NCBI RefSeq assembly: GCF_964355755.1
Contig: NC_092675.1
Span: forward strand, 15,823,312 to 15,887,311
Direction: 5' to 3'
Length of the DNA stretch: 64,000 nt
Source of the DNA: Antedon mediterranea
Lineage: Eukaryota > Echinodermata > Crinoidea > Comatulida > Antedonidae
The notes beneath the pieces are model-generated. The model made no database searches. It was not told the origin of the DNA and was given only the letters and a program-made list of their open reading frames with translations. Positions 10,118-23,000 of this stretch are shown in pieces. Position numbers and translations under genes: made by a program. How positions within the stretch are numbered: the first letter of the stretch is position 1; each line of letters opens with the position of its first letter.

Positions 10118-13100
10118 TTGTTCTACAACCAGAACCATGGAGCGAGTGAGCCTCAAACCCTTGCCAAAGTTATGGTTGTGGTTCCACTGTTTTAACCACT
10201 CGACCACTCACTTGCTCAGTAACTGCACTGTCAGAATAATGCCCCTTTCACATTGACCAAAAAAGAGTTAACACACATCAGGACGTCTATTGGCATTTTG
10301 TATGGTGTGAGCCCATGTGTGTGTGAAAGGGATATTATTAAAATTCTAGATACCAGGGATGTCACCACGCTGGTCGGCGCTGGTCGGCCCCGACCAGCAC
10401 TCAACATTTCCGACCAGGATTTACAGGCTGCCGACCACCACTATTATTTATTAATCATTACGATATTTATATTAGGCCTAGGCCTAACTAAAATTCGTAC
10501 TAAAACATTTTACCTAGCACATCGTTAATAACAGACAAGCTAGCCTCATATAGATAAGACAAAAGACTACAGCAAATGTTTCCGTGGTTACGTACGTTAC
10601 TTTATTTGTAACACAATACCAGGCCTACCCTGCCCTGGTATTCATTGTTACAGCTTGTGAGTCATGGCGAACAACGTGCTACACAGCACAGTGTACAAGT
10701 TTAAAGTTCACATAGCGACCATTCAAGCGTTTTATTTTGCACAGATTAAAAATACAAACAAGTACGCAGTAATTAAAATTGTACAACTACATGGACCTAA
10801 ACAAAATCATTTTTAATTGCTGAATGTTTTGTCACCCTGCTTTAATTATATTATGTTACTAGTTTTACATTTTTGTACTCTACGAACTATTAAAAAAAAT
10901 AAAAAAACATGCGCATGGTTCAGTGAGACCGGGCAAGTTCGTTCGCCGAGCATGGTACAATAATTACATGTCCCTGGGATAACTTCAGGTTGCTGAACTT
11001 CAGTTAACCCATAAACACGTGTCTGTTCTTGCCGGCCATGCACTACATGCTTGCCGCACAGTTGTGAAACAAAAAATCCGGAATTCGCGAATACGCTAAA
11101 AAACTCTCGCGCAAAAGAACACGAACATTATATCGAGCAACAAGTAGTAAGGTCTAGGCTAATAATTTATCTACAGTATTTGATTAGGGATTAGGCCTAA
11201 ATAAGGAAGCGCCTGTTTTTGTGGAATTCAGATTTTGGGGCATCTATCTAAGCCTTGGCTAGGCCTAGTGGTCGTAGTGTCTACAAGGCTAGGCCTAAGC
11301 CTGACGCGATCTATTGCTATTCATTTCGTAAGCGTTTTTTTGTTTTCGCGAATAATAACGGCGACTCCCCGGTGGTACAAGGTTAGGCCTAGACCTGACG
11401 CAATTTGTTATTTATTTTCATAGTTCTTTATGTTTCGCTAAAATAACGACAAACCCCCCGGGGGGGTTTGTCGTTATTTTAGCGACCGGCACTCCAAAAA
11501 GCTGGTGACATCCCTGAGATACTAATTAAAAAAAAAAAAATTATTTTCACAATCCCACTGTGGAAATAACTGTCAAAAGATATTTTCGGTGTCATAAATA
11601 TGATTTATATGACGTTTGAATCCTGTCTCTTATATCTTGCTTTTTTTAATTTAAAGTAATTTAGACACGAAATAGCGAGATGTACGCTAGTTTAAATGCG
11701 GTGAATTTTTACGAAAGAGATGAAAATTTGACATTTTAAATTCAACTGGCCATATGATGACGTCTTGACATCATATAGACAAAATGTTTATGAATTCATA
11801 TCTACAATTCAACAGCTTCCATAATAAGTTTTAATCATGCACTTCACTTTTTATTCTGAGGAGCTATAACAGATTGAAATATACTGTATAGACGAAATTA
11901 AATAAAGTCACATTATTCTAATTTTTTTAATATGATGACGTAATAAAAATTTAATTTTTTTAACGCATGTTAAAGAGAATTGATTGAGAAAGAACATATT
12001 TAAATCTTGGGCAAAATAGGATAAGCATTTGGGCAAAATTGGTTAAGCATAAGCGCAATGCGCTCTATTAACTTGGATTAACTAGTACAAAAGAGAAAAA
12101 AAGAAATTTTAAAAATTAGAGTGGCCATTATAGTGACGTCACATCTGGTAGGTACAAATTTACATGAATTGATATCGACAACTCATCAGCTTCCATAATA
12201 CATTAAAAAAAATAGGGTAACCTGCCATCCTGAGGAGATATAACTGATTAAAAATAGGTATATTTTTGCACAAATTTGCATTAAATTACCTACATGTACA
12301 GCCCCATTAGAGAATGTGTTCATTTTTACCCGAAGACACACTAATATTAAAGTTTAACGTGCACATGCGTTGTTATATTGCATTAAAGTTCATTAAAATG
12401 AATGAAATCTACTACAGGTGGTATGAAAAACAAAAATCAATTGCAAAAAAACATTTTTCTACGCTTTGTACGAGCTGTGCACACAAGCACGTGGGAAAAA
12501 TGCAACCAAATGAAGTTTCTTGCACATCTACAGTTAGAGGTCAATCTTCTGACCAACTTATACAATCTCATGTTGACAAGCATTAGAGTGCAACAACATA
12601 TCAATGTGTTGAAGAAATTTGGATACGTAGAATATGGAAGCGCTCTTTTAAATTTCATGAACATGACTCAAAATATGAAAACACGACTTTTATAATTTAA
12701 CAAAATCCGATGCGCAAAATTCGTATCTACAATTCAACAGCGTTTTAATCATGAGTAGACTACAATCTGAGCAATTTATTGAAACGATGAAATTATGTGA
12801 CCCAAGTTATTCAGGCTTTTGCACATGAGGACATCATCAACATTTTTTAAAATGGCAAATCATGCGAAAGATAATTGATTGACCTAAACAATATTAAAAT
12901 CTGAGGGAAATGGAATACGGGTGTAAGTGGAGATGCACTCTATTACATGTGACGACCTATGACGAAATAGACAAAAATCCTATATTTTATATTCGAGTGG
13001 CCATACGATGATGTCACAATGTCCGGTTAGCCATATTGATTCATGATCCGATATCTACAACTCATCAACTTCCAGAACAGAACACTATTTAGTTTAGAAA

Positions 13101-14487
13101 CTATGACAGTTTAAAAAAAGGCATAATCTTGATGAATTTTTTTATCAAACACGGGTGTGAATTATCCAATTTGAAGTGCTCGTATGACGTGAATTGAAGT
13201 CTAAATTGTTTAAAATTTGTTAAAATTACTAGAAAAGGCTGTAAAAACATAATTCACACAAAAAAAGATGTATTTAGCGCTACGTGCGCATCTTGCACAT
13301 AAAAAATGTGTGCGCGCTTGGAAATGCTTAAAATGACATGAAACGCGTAGAAAGTTGATTAGAAATTGATTTTTCGCATTGTAAAATTTAAAATGCGTGT
13401 GCGCATGTAACTTTCCGTGAAACATGCCATTTATATTCCACAGATAATTTTAGATAAATTTTCACTAAGTTTCAATTTAAATTGTTATATTGTTTTCGAC
13501 CTATGTTAAATACGCGAAATTCATAAAATCATACGTAACTTACGCTACGCGACTCTAAAGTCATATAACGAATTCTATCTACAGCTACAGGTAAATCTTA
13601 TGACAAAGTTATACAATCTTACTGTATGTTGGCCAGAATTAGAGATACGCTGTGAAAAAAATTTGTGGAAAGATCGTGACAATAACAAGGGGTTATTCGC
13701 CAACCAAATATACTAAATTTAACTTTTTTAAATTTACATTCAGCTAATGGCAGTAGCTTGATGAAGAATTTTGAAAGGCTGTTACGTGGAACGTGGAATC
13801 CCAGTACGAATGAGCTTATCACTCCATCATTGTAAGTAATCTACAAATTTGATCCTTACAAACAATTACTAACTAAAAATTAGTTAATTTTGTTTATTTT
13901 AGACTTCAATGTATTAAATCATAGAGATATTATAGATACTATAATATCTCTATGATTAAATACATTGACTTTACAAACGCTGTACATATGATGTATATAT
14001 GTGCTACACTATATTTCAAACAAGTTAATAAATGTATATAATTAGATTAAGATAATTAAAACATGTTTCAAGCTGATATGTTGATGCTTAATAGTAAAAT
14101 ATTGTTTTTATTCTATTTTTTATATGCAAGAGGGTGGTCAGTTTTCATCAAATATCGCATATGTTCTATTTACATTTATTTCCTTTAAAAATCAGAAATT
14201 ACAAAATATTTAATAATTGATTTGTTTTTAGCACACTGAAGGCATCTGTGATTGGTAGTACACTTTTAGTACTGCAGAAGCTTGGCTACATACCAATAGA
14301 ATACAACGTTCTCATGATGTTTATCTCCTTGTCTACAATGAGTTTCAAAATTGGTGTGTTGTTCTTTGACATAAACGATCCATTCAACTTCATTGAGGAC
14401 TACACAAAGCCATCGATGTTTGGGAGATCAGAGTACGCAAATAAAGCTGAAGTTCAAAAGAAACCGAGGAAGTCAAAAGGAGAATGA
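8517..14487 (+). CDS. TMEM38: trimeric intracellular cation channel (TRIC / TMEM38), whole gene
   Basis: TRIC channels are homotrimeric K+-selective channels of the ER/SR membrane that supply counter-ion current during Ca2+ release. Five exons join in phase (130, 154, 185, 88 and 256 nt) to give 270 aa, slightly short of the usual 290-300. Family landmarks in order: FPVLDIAHF in the first helix, CFAGGILTNLLLG (glycine-rich second helix), the W-Y-x-x-F segment spanning the exon 2/3 junction, KELARARK (the conserved basic KEV-type segment that contacts phosphoinositide in solved TRIC structures), MKNFERLLRG-W, and a last helix followed by a basic tail ending KKPRKSKGE. All junctions are GT/AG. 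Whether it corresponds to vertebrate A or B cannot be told by eye. Neighbour BABAM1 is convergent. Confidence 0.93.
9213..9366 (+). CDS. TMEM38: TMEM38 exon 2
   Basis: Residues 44-94 plus two bases of Trp95. Encodes the GSSFPKSNPLVCYMCSM loop and the CFAGGILTNLLLG membrane segment. Acceptor TCTAG, donor GTATAG. Confidence 0.92.
9823..10007 (+). CDS. TMEM38: TMEM38 exon 3
   Basis: Residues 95-156 plus one base. Contains YLVFYSPGDFFYK, the lipid-contacting KELARARK segment and FIMIMVGAAKG. Confidence 0.93.
10057..10217 (-). mobile_element. tRNA-derived SINE fragment (family 1)
   Basis: Read on the minus strand it opens with a tRNA-like segment (GAGTGGTCGAGTGGTTAAAA, then a B-box-like GGGTTTGAGGCTC). 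A second copy lies at 45.67-45.84 kb in the same orientation and a short scrap near 49.6 kb. Sits in TMEM38 intron 3. Confidence 0.65.
10354..11516. mobile_element. non-autonomous hAT-type element in TMEM38 intron 3
   Basis: Terminal inverted repeats CAGGGATGTCACCA / TGGTGACATCCCTG are flanked on both sides by the 6-bp direct repeat AGATAC (10348-10353 and 11517-11522). The CAGGG start is typical of hAT superfamily ends, though hAT duplications are more often 8 bp. The 1,163-bp interior has no transposase frame. Subterminal GGTCGG-rich repeats follow the left end. Confidence 0.75.
11435..11485. repeat. near-perfect 51-bp palindrome with C6/G7 centre
   Basis: Arms of 25 nt (TCGCTAAAATAACGACAAAC then six C) are mirrored exactly around a single central G. 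It lies 31 bp inside the right end of the hAT-type element. Confidence 0.9.
11560..12790. repeat. degenerate dispersed repeat block
   Basis: Recurring phrases (ATATCTACAATTCAACAGC, CTTCCATAATA, GTGGCCAT...GATGACGTC) appear several times and resemble the better-preserved repeat that follows. No frame with a recognisable domain. Class unknown. Confidence 0.5.
12795..13445 (+). repeat. dispersed 650-bp repeat, copy A
   Basis: Matches 62,625-63,303 along nearly its whole length in the same orientation, with shared stretches such as GAGTGGCCATACGATGATGT and GATATCTACAACTCATCAAC. Unclassified interspersed repeat inside TMEM38 intron 3. Confidence 0.8.
13744..13831 (+). CDS. TMEM38: TMEM38 exon 4
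   Basis: Residues 157-185 plus two bases. Encodes ANGSSLMKNFERLLRG-W, the counterpart of the NFERLVKG-W segment of vertebrate TRIC-B. Follows a 3.7-kb intron full of repeats. Confidence 0.92.
13906..13968. repeat. hairpin, 29-bp arms, 5-nt loop
   Basis: Arms starting TCAATGTATTAAATCATAGA pair with a single mismatch around the loop GATAC. Located in TMEM38 intron 4, 75 bp from the donor. Confidence 0.88.
14232..14487 (+). CDS. TMEM38: TMEM38 exon 5 (C-terminus)
   Basis: Residues 186-270 and TGA. Encodes the last membrane helices (SVIGSTLLVLQKLGYIP; FISLSTMSFKIGVLFF) and a lysine-rich cytoplasmic tail. Confidence 0.93.
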
Positions 14488-14637
14488 ACAAATTATAGAT
14501 TTGAGTGAAATGAATATGCCGTCCGTTTTTTTTATTTCAAGCCACTTGTGATTAATTATGCCCAAATATGGAGTCATTTTTATGCAGAAAAGAAACCATA
14601 ACATAAATTGCCAAAATTTGAACCATAACATTTCATA

Positions 14638-14643
14638 AATAAA
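14638..14643 (+). terminator. candidate poly(A) signal for TMEM38
   Basis: AATAAA about 150 nt after the stop codon. Other AATAAA words occur further downstream, so the site used is not certain. Confidence 0.4.
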
Positions 14644-16879
14644 GCTAAATCTAATTAATTGAAAGTTTAAGGAAGGAAAGTATATCAATCATTTTTAATA
14701 AGTAGCCACATCTTTTGTACTGTATACATACTATTGTATATGGTTAGATTATAATACATGATGCATATTTAAAACAAAACATTTTGTATTTGTTTATGCA
14801 GTGAGTATGTTTTTAGTAATGATTTAATTGCAGGCCTTGTCTTTGAAAATTGTAGGCATGCTAAAAATTGCACTTCTCAATACATTCAGTGGTGGTATAG
14901 GTGTGCTGTTTGTATGCTGGTGTGTAGAAGTTTACCAAATTTAAGTGTGTTTAAATCGCACTTCTCAAGGGCAGTTTAGTATAGTGTGTTAGGTGAGTGA
15001 TCACCAAGCTCGCCTTAAATTATTTTCAATGAAGTTCTATTTAGAATTGGAATTTCTATACATTTTGTGCAGTTACCATTTTAATTAATTTAAATAAAAA
15101 CTTTTAGTTATGGATTGCTGTTTTTGAACTAATATGTTAACAATTTATACAATCATAATGAATAATATATTATTATAATAATATTATGATCTTTAAAAGC
15201 AACAAAACAACTATCTTCAGTAAGTCTCTGGTTCATATGTACATTTTTTGAAACACTTTTTGAATAATAGATATTGAATATTAATTTGTGATTTTGTAAT
15301 TTACAGAACGGTATTTTTTTGTTAAATGCGATTTATTTAGGTTTTATCAACTCAGTGTTTGTTGCTTACTTTAATGAAATAAAGAGAAACTGAAATTTCC
15401 AATTGATGTGGACACATTAACATTTTTATACACAATTATTAGAAAATGATTATAGTACACCGATTATGAATATAAATTGTTAGAACAGTGCATAGTGATT
15501 TTGTAATGCATTAACAGTATGGTATATTATTTTGTTAAATGTAATTTATCAACTCTGTGTTTTTTTTCCCAATTCATTTGGACACAGTACTGGTCAAGCT
15601 TTAATATATATAATATTGGATGCAATTTCAATAAAAATGTTCAACTGTACAGTTCAGGATATGAATTTAAAATACAAATGAATGACTATTTACTTTTATT
15701 ATTTTTATAGAAATATTTCAGTGAAAAATACACAAAATTGTCCAGTGGACCATTTTATACTAGTAATTTCTCGTCTGGGTTTGCCACAAATTATAAGCCA
15801 TTATATTAATACTAATTTAGCCAATAAATCTAAGTTCAACAGCATTAATAGGAAAGTGCCAAACTGGAGCATGCCATCAATATCATTTTACAATATCAGT
15901 CGAGACAACACAAATTGTAATAAGAAAAGAGTCATAATTCTATGTTTTGTATTATGTTTATTTATTTACAAATGAATAAATGGAGTGTTGATGAAATACA
16001 ATATGTCTCCTTCCATACTGTATATACATTTCTCTATTCATAAATAAAATATTATTATACTGTTCTGGCACTTCCCAGACAATGGTGGTTTTACAATATT
16101 TACAAACATAAAATCAGATGAAAAAAACAGAATTAAATCAAACTAATTATGTTTAAAGAACTGACTACAGTACAGTTCTGTAAACATAATAAGAGTATAA
16201 AATCATCCTCATATCACATTATACTATTGGTTAAAACTGCCTCAGACAAAAGTATTTATGCTATGTACCAGCACTGTATTAAGGATAAGAATGAACAAAA
16301 GAAGGAAACGATATCTCAACACTATTTTAGCCAGTGAAACCAAATATATTCCATTTCTCTAATGAGAGTATCCACTTTGGTATTCAACAGTTGTCAGTAC
16401 ACTCATATTACAGAAATTATTCAAATATTCCCTTGTATACAATGTAGTCCTTTCAGAATACAATATTCTACCCTTACAAGACATTGAGTGTTGCTAATCA
16501 ATCTGACAAAAGTTTCTTGGATCAAACATAGTTTCATTTTCAGTCATTGTTCTGAATGCATTTAATCACAACACACTAGATGTTCCAATATGCATTTTCT
16601 GCTTGTCAGTGGATAATTCGTAAAATTGTCTGCAAAAACAACAAAATAAAAAGGTTAATAACTAATATAAATATGATTAGAAAATACAAATAACATAAAG
16701 CAAAATTCAGTACATAATAATATATAATGTTAAGAAATGTACAACACAGGACTGTAATTTGCGAAAAAAGACAAATTAAACGCGTTGGATTATTCAGATT
16801 TGCCGTTTCTGGGTTATGGATATACAGTATATAAATCTAGTAATTACCATCTTACCAGAGTTCCTCTGGTGTCTCTTGG
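14644..16879. other. convergent intergenic region between TMEM38 and BABAM1
   Basis: No exon recognised. It contains a diverged tandem duplication: about 15,285-15,420 and 15,490-15,600 share TGTGATTTTGTAAT, TTTGTTAAATG, ATTTAT and CAACTC-GTGTTT phrases. Likely holds the 3' UTRs of both flanking genes. Confidence 0.5.
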
Positions 16880-17056
16880 TCAGAGTTCCTCTGGTGTATC
16901 TTTCACAGTGTATTGGCAGTGTTGTTGGTATGGTCTCTGTAATGGATGAGCTAAGAACATTGCCATTTTATCATGTAGCTGTGTGATGTTCTTACCAACC
17001 TCATTGATGTAAGCGCGGTTCATCTCGTCCATATCAAGAAAGACATCATAAACTTC
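16880..17056 (-). CDS. BABAM1: BABAM1 exon 7 (C-terminus)
   Basis: Residues 296-353 and stop. Encodes EVYDVFLDMDEMN, the KNITQLHDKMAMFLAHPLQRP segment and the tail ending TPEEL. The sequence around the stop is duplicated immediately downstream. Confidence 0.93.
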   Translation of the reverse strand, partial: EVYDVFLDMDEMNRAYINEVGKNITQLHDKMAMFLAHPLQRPYQQHCQYTVKDTPEEL

Positions 17057-20000
17057 CTGTTAAAGTAAAAGATCTTTGAGTTTTGTAACTACAATTACAA
17101 AAAGGACCAGGTTTTCTGATCTTGAGATCTTGGGTTTGAATCCAACATTCGAAGCATTGCTTGTATCTATCCGTAGGCAAGACACTTTACTTAGATTTGC
17201 CTCTCTACATCCAGGTGTACAAATAGGTACCTGGTAAGGTCAAGACACAAGTTTGCACTGATACTAGCTGCATTATGGGAGTATGTTTCCATACGTGTTT
17301 GATCCAAAAATTACCGGGGTAATAATATGTACAGTGCTTGGAGGTTTCACAACAGTACAAGCACTTTATAAATCCAGTGCATATAGACTAAAAGTGGAAA
17401 TGATGGTAAACAAGCCTAACTTGTGACGATACTATCAGCAGAATAGCTTTACTTACCTTACATTTATTTTCTTCTGCTGGCGCTTCATGGATATAAAACA
17501 CATCCATAAAAAAGTACGGAGATTTCAAGAAATACTGACATATCTAATGATTTTAAAACATTCAACAAATTATTTTCCATTAAGCTGCTGGTACAGTATT
17601 ACATTATAGTAAAGGAGCGTTCAACTTGAAATGGCCTACGCATTATGTCGTTGGTCATGGTCTGGACCTAGAATCTGGAAAAACTGTGTTTAGGAATTGG
17701 GTAAGCGAGTGAGGAATGTCCCTGCATGCACACAATGCATAGATTATTGTTGAAATAAATAAATGCACCTGACCAACTAGTTACTAGGTAGCTTTCGATT
17801 AGCGATGATCTACATAAGTCAAGGCAATAAATGTTATGTTGAGGTGGAAATCGAGGGAACACGTCTCAATATCCCTGCATATGCACAATGAATTAACATG
17901 ACATTGGTAAGGGTCGTAAGTCGTCACAAATCAAAAGATTCCTAATGATAGATATAACAATTTAATGGGGATGTTGATATACAGTAAAACCAACTCACCT
18001 CTTTATTAGCACCAAATGTAGGTATACATTTTGAACGACCATAAATCATTATTGTTCTCACTATGTATGGAGGTGGGAGGAGTTCATTTTCCACTGTGGG
18101 TAACGTTACATTCTCATGCCTGTAAAATAATTTATATATATTAAAATGTTGCACTGATGAAGGGCTAGTGTTGCCCAAAAGCTCTGCAAATTTGTCTGAA
18201 TGTTTTTATTTAGCTATTTGCTTTTTCTATTTTGTATCTCCATTGAGATCTAGACACTGATACATATGGCATTGTCATTTATTCCGTAATTTGCCTTTGG
18301 ATTTATATTAAAATGGGTATATTTTCAAGGAGACAATAATTGTATTATTAATCAAATTAAAACTAATTTTAACGGACTTTGATTGTTATTTGGAAAATCA
18401 TTTTAATCACAATATTAAATTTATGTTATCGAGATTAAATTGAGAAATAAAAAGAGGATAGCTCAAATAGCTTGAGAAGCATATTTTCTCGTACAATATA
18501 GTGTAAAATCCAAACTGGGTATAATTGACCCAATATTTCTGGTTTTCCAAAAAGTCTAGTTTTCAGAATGCACTATGAATTGGAAAGTTTCTGGTAAAAT
18601 TACTAAAAATGGTGCCGGAGGAGGTGCAAAGAGAGTGGGTTTAACAAATCTGATTCATTAATACTAAAAACATACAATGTTTCAAACAGTGATGACATGT
18701 CAAACTCTTCACAGTCTTGCTTCTCTGCATTAAGGTCATACAGGTCATCTATGAACTCACTGCAGTCATTCGTAAAATCTTGATACTGAAATAGCAAAAA
18801 GAAACAATAAAGATTATCTGTCAAGCAATCATCTCAGATAAATAAATTAAACAGATAGGCCAGTATTCATGAAAGGGGATTAACATTATAGTCCTGGATT
18901 ATCTCTGGGATTTAATCCAGGACTATTCTAAAACGGTATTCATGAAAGTAATCTTTACTGTAGCTTCTTCTTTCATAAGATAAATTACACGCACCAACAG
19001 TGGGGTTGGTAGTCTATGAGTGCAGCTTACCTGGATGAACCAACACTACCAATCCGTAGTGTTGGTTTATCTAGGTAAGCTACTAGGCACGAAATATACC
19101 TTATACTAATAAAAAGCTGGTAGCACTACTTTCTATTTTACATTTCAGTACTACTAAAATCCAAACATGAAAATAAAAACATTATTATTACAACATTGAA
19201 ATGTTGTCAAAAAAAAGTCAATGTTGAAAATAAAATGTCCTCAAATTGAACTTCATAATTCTTTTTTATATATAATTTAAAATAATCTTACCCATATAGC
19301 TTTCTCTTGAAGTACAACCAACGCAAATTCGTGGTTAGCATTGATTGCGTTCTTTGTTTGAATAAAAATATGTAACACATTTTGTATTAGTGATGAACTA
19401 TTAAATTGTGTTCTGGAATAAAAAAAAAAATTTTTAAATTATTATTGATTTAAAATGATAGGTAAAATGACTAATCTATACAGACTACATTAAAATGAAT
19501 GTTTAAATATTCTACTGTACAATCTTCAATTTCATTCCAGTGGAAATTCAAACCTTAACACATATTTCTATTTCAGAGAGGTAAACTTTTTAAGCTTACC
19601 CATCTCGACCAACAAATGGAACATTGTCAACTTCTGATGATAGATCAAAACAAATAACCTGAAATTGAAAAATATTAACTTTATAATCATCATACCCATG
19701 ACTTTAATTAAGAGTCTTTCTACTAAGTACTAAAAGTGGATTACTAGTACTAGTGATTGCTGTGACCATATCCAAACTAAGTGTAGTAAATATAACACCC
19801 CCACCTCCCTTGTTCTGCCCTCCTGGCGGGTGCAGGTCAAGTCGGCCCCAAACCGTCTCGGCCAAAGTCAAGTCGGCCCCACGTCAAGTTGGCCCCAAGT
19901 CAACTTGGCCTCAAGTCAACTCGGCCTCAAGTCAACTCGGCCTCACGTCAGCTCGGCCAAAAACTAATCGGTCAACTCGGCCACAATAAAGTATGGAACG

Positions 20001-23000
20001 CAAAAAGTGCTTAATATTATTATGATTATTACTATCCACTCTTTAAAAAAAAATAAGAAAAATACTCATATCAAAAAAATGATCGCATTGCCGATATGAA
20101 TAGAAGTACACGCGTGTTACAAAATATGTGCAGGTACCACATTTTAGTAAATCGAAGACGTAGGCCTACGTTCCACCATTGGCCATAGAAAAATGATCGT
20201 ACATATCGTTTTTGTCCATGATTTGCGTTTTTAAAAAAGGGAAAACACGTAGCAGTTGTAGATATCGAAATAGCTGTCAAATGCTCAGCTACGAATTGGT
20301 TTCAGATGTTGTCGCCTAATCAAATGCATACACTGAAGAAATCTATGCGTGATTCAACCATGGAGTTAACATTATTTAATACCTCAATGATTCAACCAAA
20401 CAATCTTATTACACCTAATAAATGTCCTCGCATATCGGACATTTATTGAATTTTGATGCACGAACGAACATACACGCCCACGTACGTGCATCATCATTAT
20501 TGGGTCTACAATGTGTTCCTATTTATTTTCCAAATGTTCATATTGTAATCATTAATAATAGTACAAATGCTAGCTTATTAATCAATTGTTTGTTAATTTT
20601 ATTAAACGTAAATAAAGGAAAGATGGTGAAATCCTTCTTATTTTTTTTTGCTAAATGTATTATTGTCTAAATATTAATATTTATTAAAAGTCAGAATTAT
20701 TCATAGGTAAAAAAATGTGAAGAAATATTATTTTATCAATCCCCTTCCTTTGCACCTTTTGCATTCAATACTTTAACAGGGCCGAGTTGACCGATTATTT
20801 TTTGGCCGAGTTGACGTGAGGCCGAGTTGACGTGATGCCGAGTTGACTTGAGGCTGAGTTGATTTGAGGCCGAGTTGACTTGGGGCCGAGTTGACTTGAG
20901 GCCGACTTGACTTTCGCCGAGACGGTTTAGGGCCGACTTGGATCGAAATCCTCCTGGCTAGTAGCTAGTAGTCCAGTCATTTTAGCCAAAAATTTAGCCA
21001 AACTTGAAACAAATTGCAACAGAATTTTTTTTCACCGCAATACATTTCTTTGAGGTCCCCAGAACACCATACTAAAATCCCAACAAATCTGAATAGGGGA
21101 AAGACGTTTAATTTGCATAAATCCAAAATGGCCGCCAAAATTCAATATTTTGGCATATTTTGACTTGTAGATGACCTATTTAAATGCTTTAAAGTTGCAG
21201 AGTAGGGCATTGGCCCATGGGCTTTCATTTGAAAAAGGGTACAATGATTAAGGACTGGTTAATTTGCATATTAATTTACATATTTTTAAATAGCTGTCAA
21301 ATACGTACATAATTCTATTCTGCTGGTTTTATGAATATACTGTAGACTAAATTTGTTCATACCATTGCCTGGAGGCTACAGTTTTTATCCAATTCTCACC
21401 AAATTTGGCCACAATGATCTATGCCCCAAAAGCTTGGACGAGTACGAATTTGAGGAAGAAGGTCATAGGTCAAGGTCACAGGTCAAGGTCACAACTAATA
21501 AAACAATTTTACTGCCTAGAGACCACAGTTTTTATCCGATTCTTACCAAACTTAGCCACAATGATCAATGACTGATCATATAATTGTGGTTAAATTTTGA
21601 AGTGTCAGGGTCAAAGATCAAGGTCCACAAAATAACAAAATCAAAAAAAAATCAGCGGTACTTGAACCAGCGATCTGAACTGTGAGAGGCTCCAAACTCT
21701 CATCTACAACTTTTTAATGTGCAGTTAGCCTATTTACACTTAGAACTAATAAAAACATATATATATTTTTTCCGGGGACATTTTATGTAGGGGAATTTAT
21801 TTTACAGTAGGCGGAGGTTTGGAGTAACCTCTAGTTTTGCATATTTTTGTCACTGGTGCCCTCATGTATTGACCCCTAGACCAGCATGGTCAGGTATGAT
21901 GCAAATGCTTCAGCATCACGGGCCTTACCCTGGACAATCGTCAAGGAATCTTTCACAATGCCCAAGTGACAACAATAGAAATAGATGGTGAATGCACAGA
22001 GAAGGGAGATCCAACTGTTGGTGGGCTCACAAGAGGAAAAGGAATGTCAGAAAATCAGCGACTAGTGTGGGTTGTGTCAATGCCAGCATGTGCAAGCACT
22101 AATGAAGCTATGCAGAAGTAAAGTGATGTGTCATATGAAACTAGTGACCAGCACAACAGATGTAAGAGATACATATCAGCTTATCACCTACCTGACAGAA
22201 AGAAGTCCTTTTGTTGAGAATAACTCACTGTTTAATATAGCTAATGGCATGGCAGCGCAAGAAGGAGTCAATGTTGAAAGATCAAGAGAAATTGGGGAAA
22301 ATATTATTTCATCGATGGTTGGAAAATCTGTAGAAGATTTCAAATTCCGAAAGGCTGACCAAGCAGTCACACTAGCATCACAGCCAACTGTAAAGGTATT
22401 GGGTAAATCTGTTATGGTTGATCCCCAGCGACTTATTACTATTCGAGGTAGCTACTAAGGTGTGCCATCTCTGTTCCATTATGAACTCTGTATCCTCCTG
22501 CATTGTTTGATTCATCTCCCACTGCAACCAAAGAAGGCAGTCCTAGCTGATACCATTTGTAAAGCTATGTCAGAAGAGCAACATAAACCCAGTGAAGAGC
22601 TCCAGTATGTTCTCGAGGTATGGCCTTGAGGGTCTACCTTTAAGAGTGTGAGCCAGCTATACGTTGGATATGTGACACAGAAATATGGCCGAGCTGCCAT
22701 TGTGTTTGATGGATATAGCGATGATCCAACAATTAAAGATGCAACCCACGTTCAGAAAACAGCAAATTGTAGGCGTTACAGTGCACTTCACAGTTTGTGA
22801 AAAAATCTCCAAGTGAACTTCACATGTGGAGCCCCAAACATTGCCACCAACCTCTGCAGCTGCTGTTTATCACAGCCTCCGTATGTATTTTCAAATAATG
22901 CAATGGAAAAGACCAAACAGAAATATGAAGCAAGAGAAATGGGGTTGGCTTATTGTAGATGGTAAATATCTACCTAAGCAGACTGATAAATCCCCAGCAC

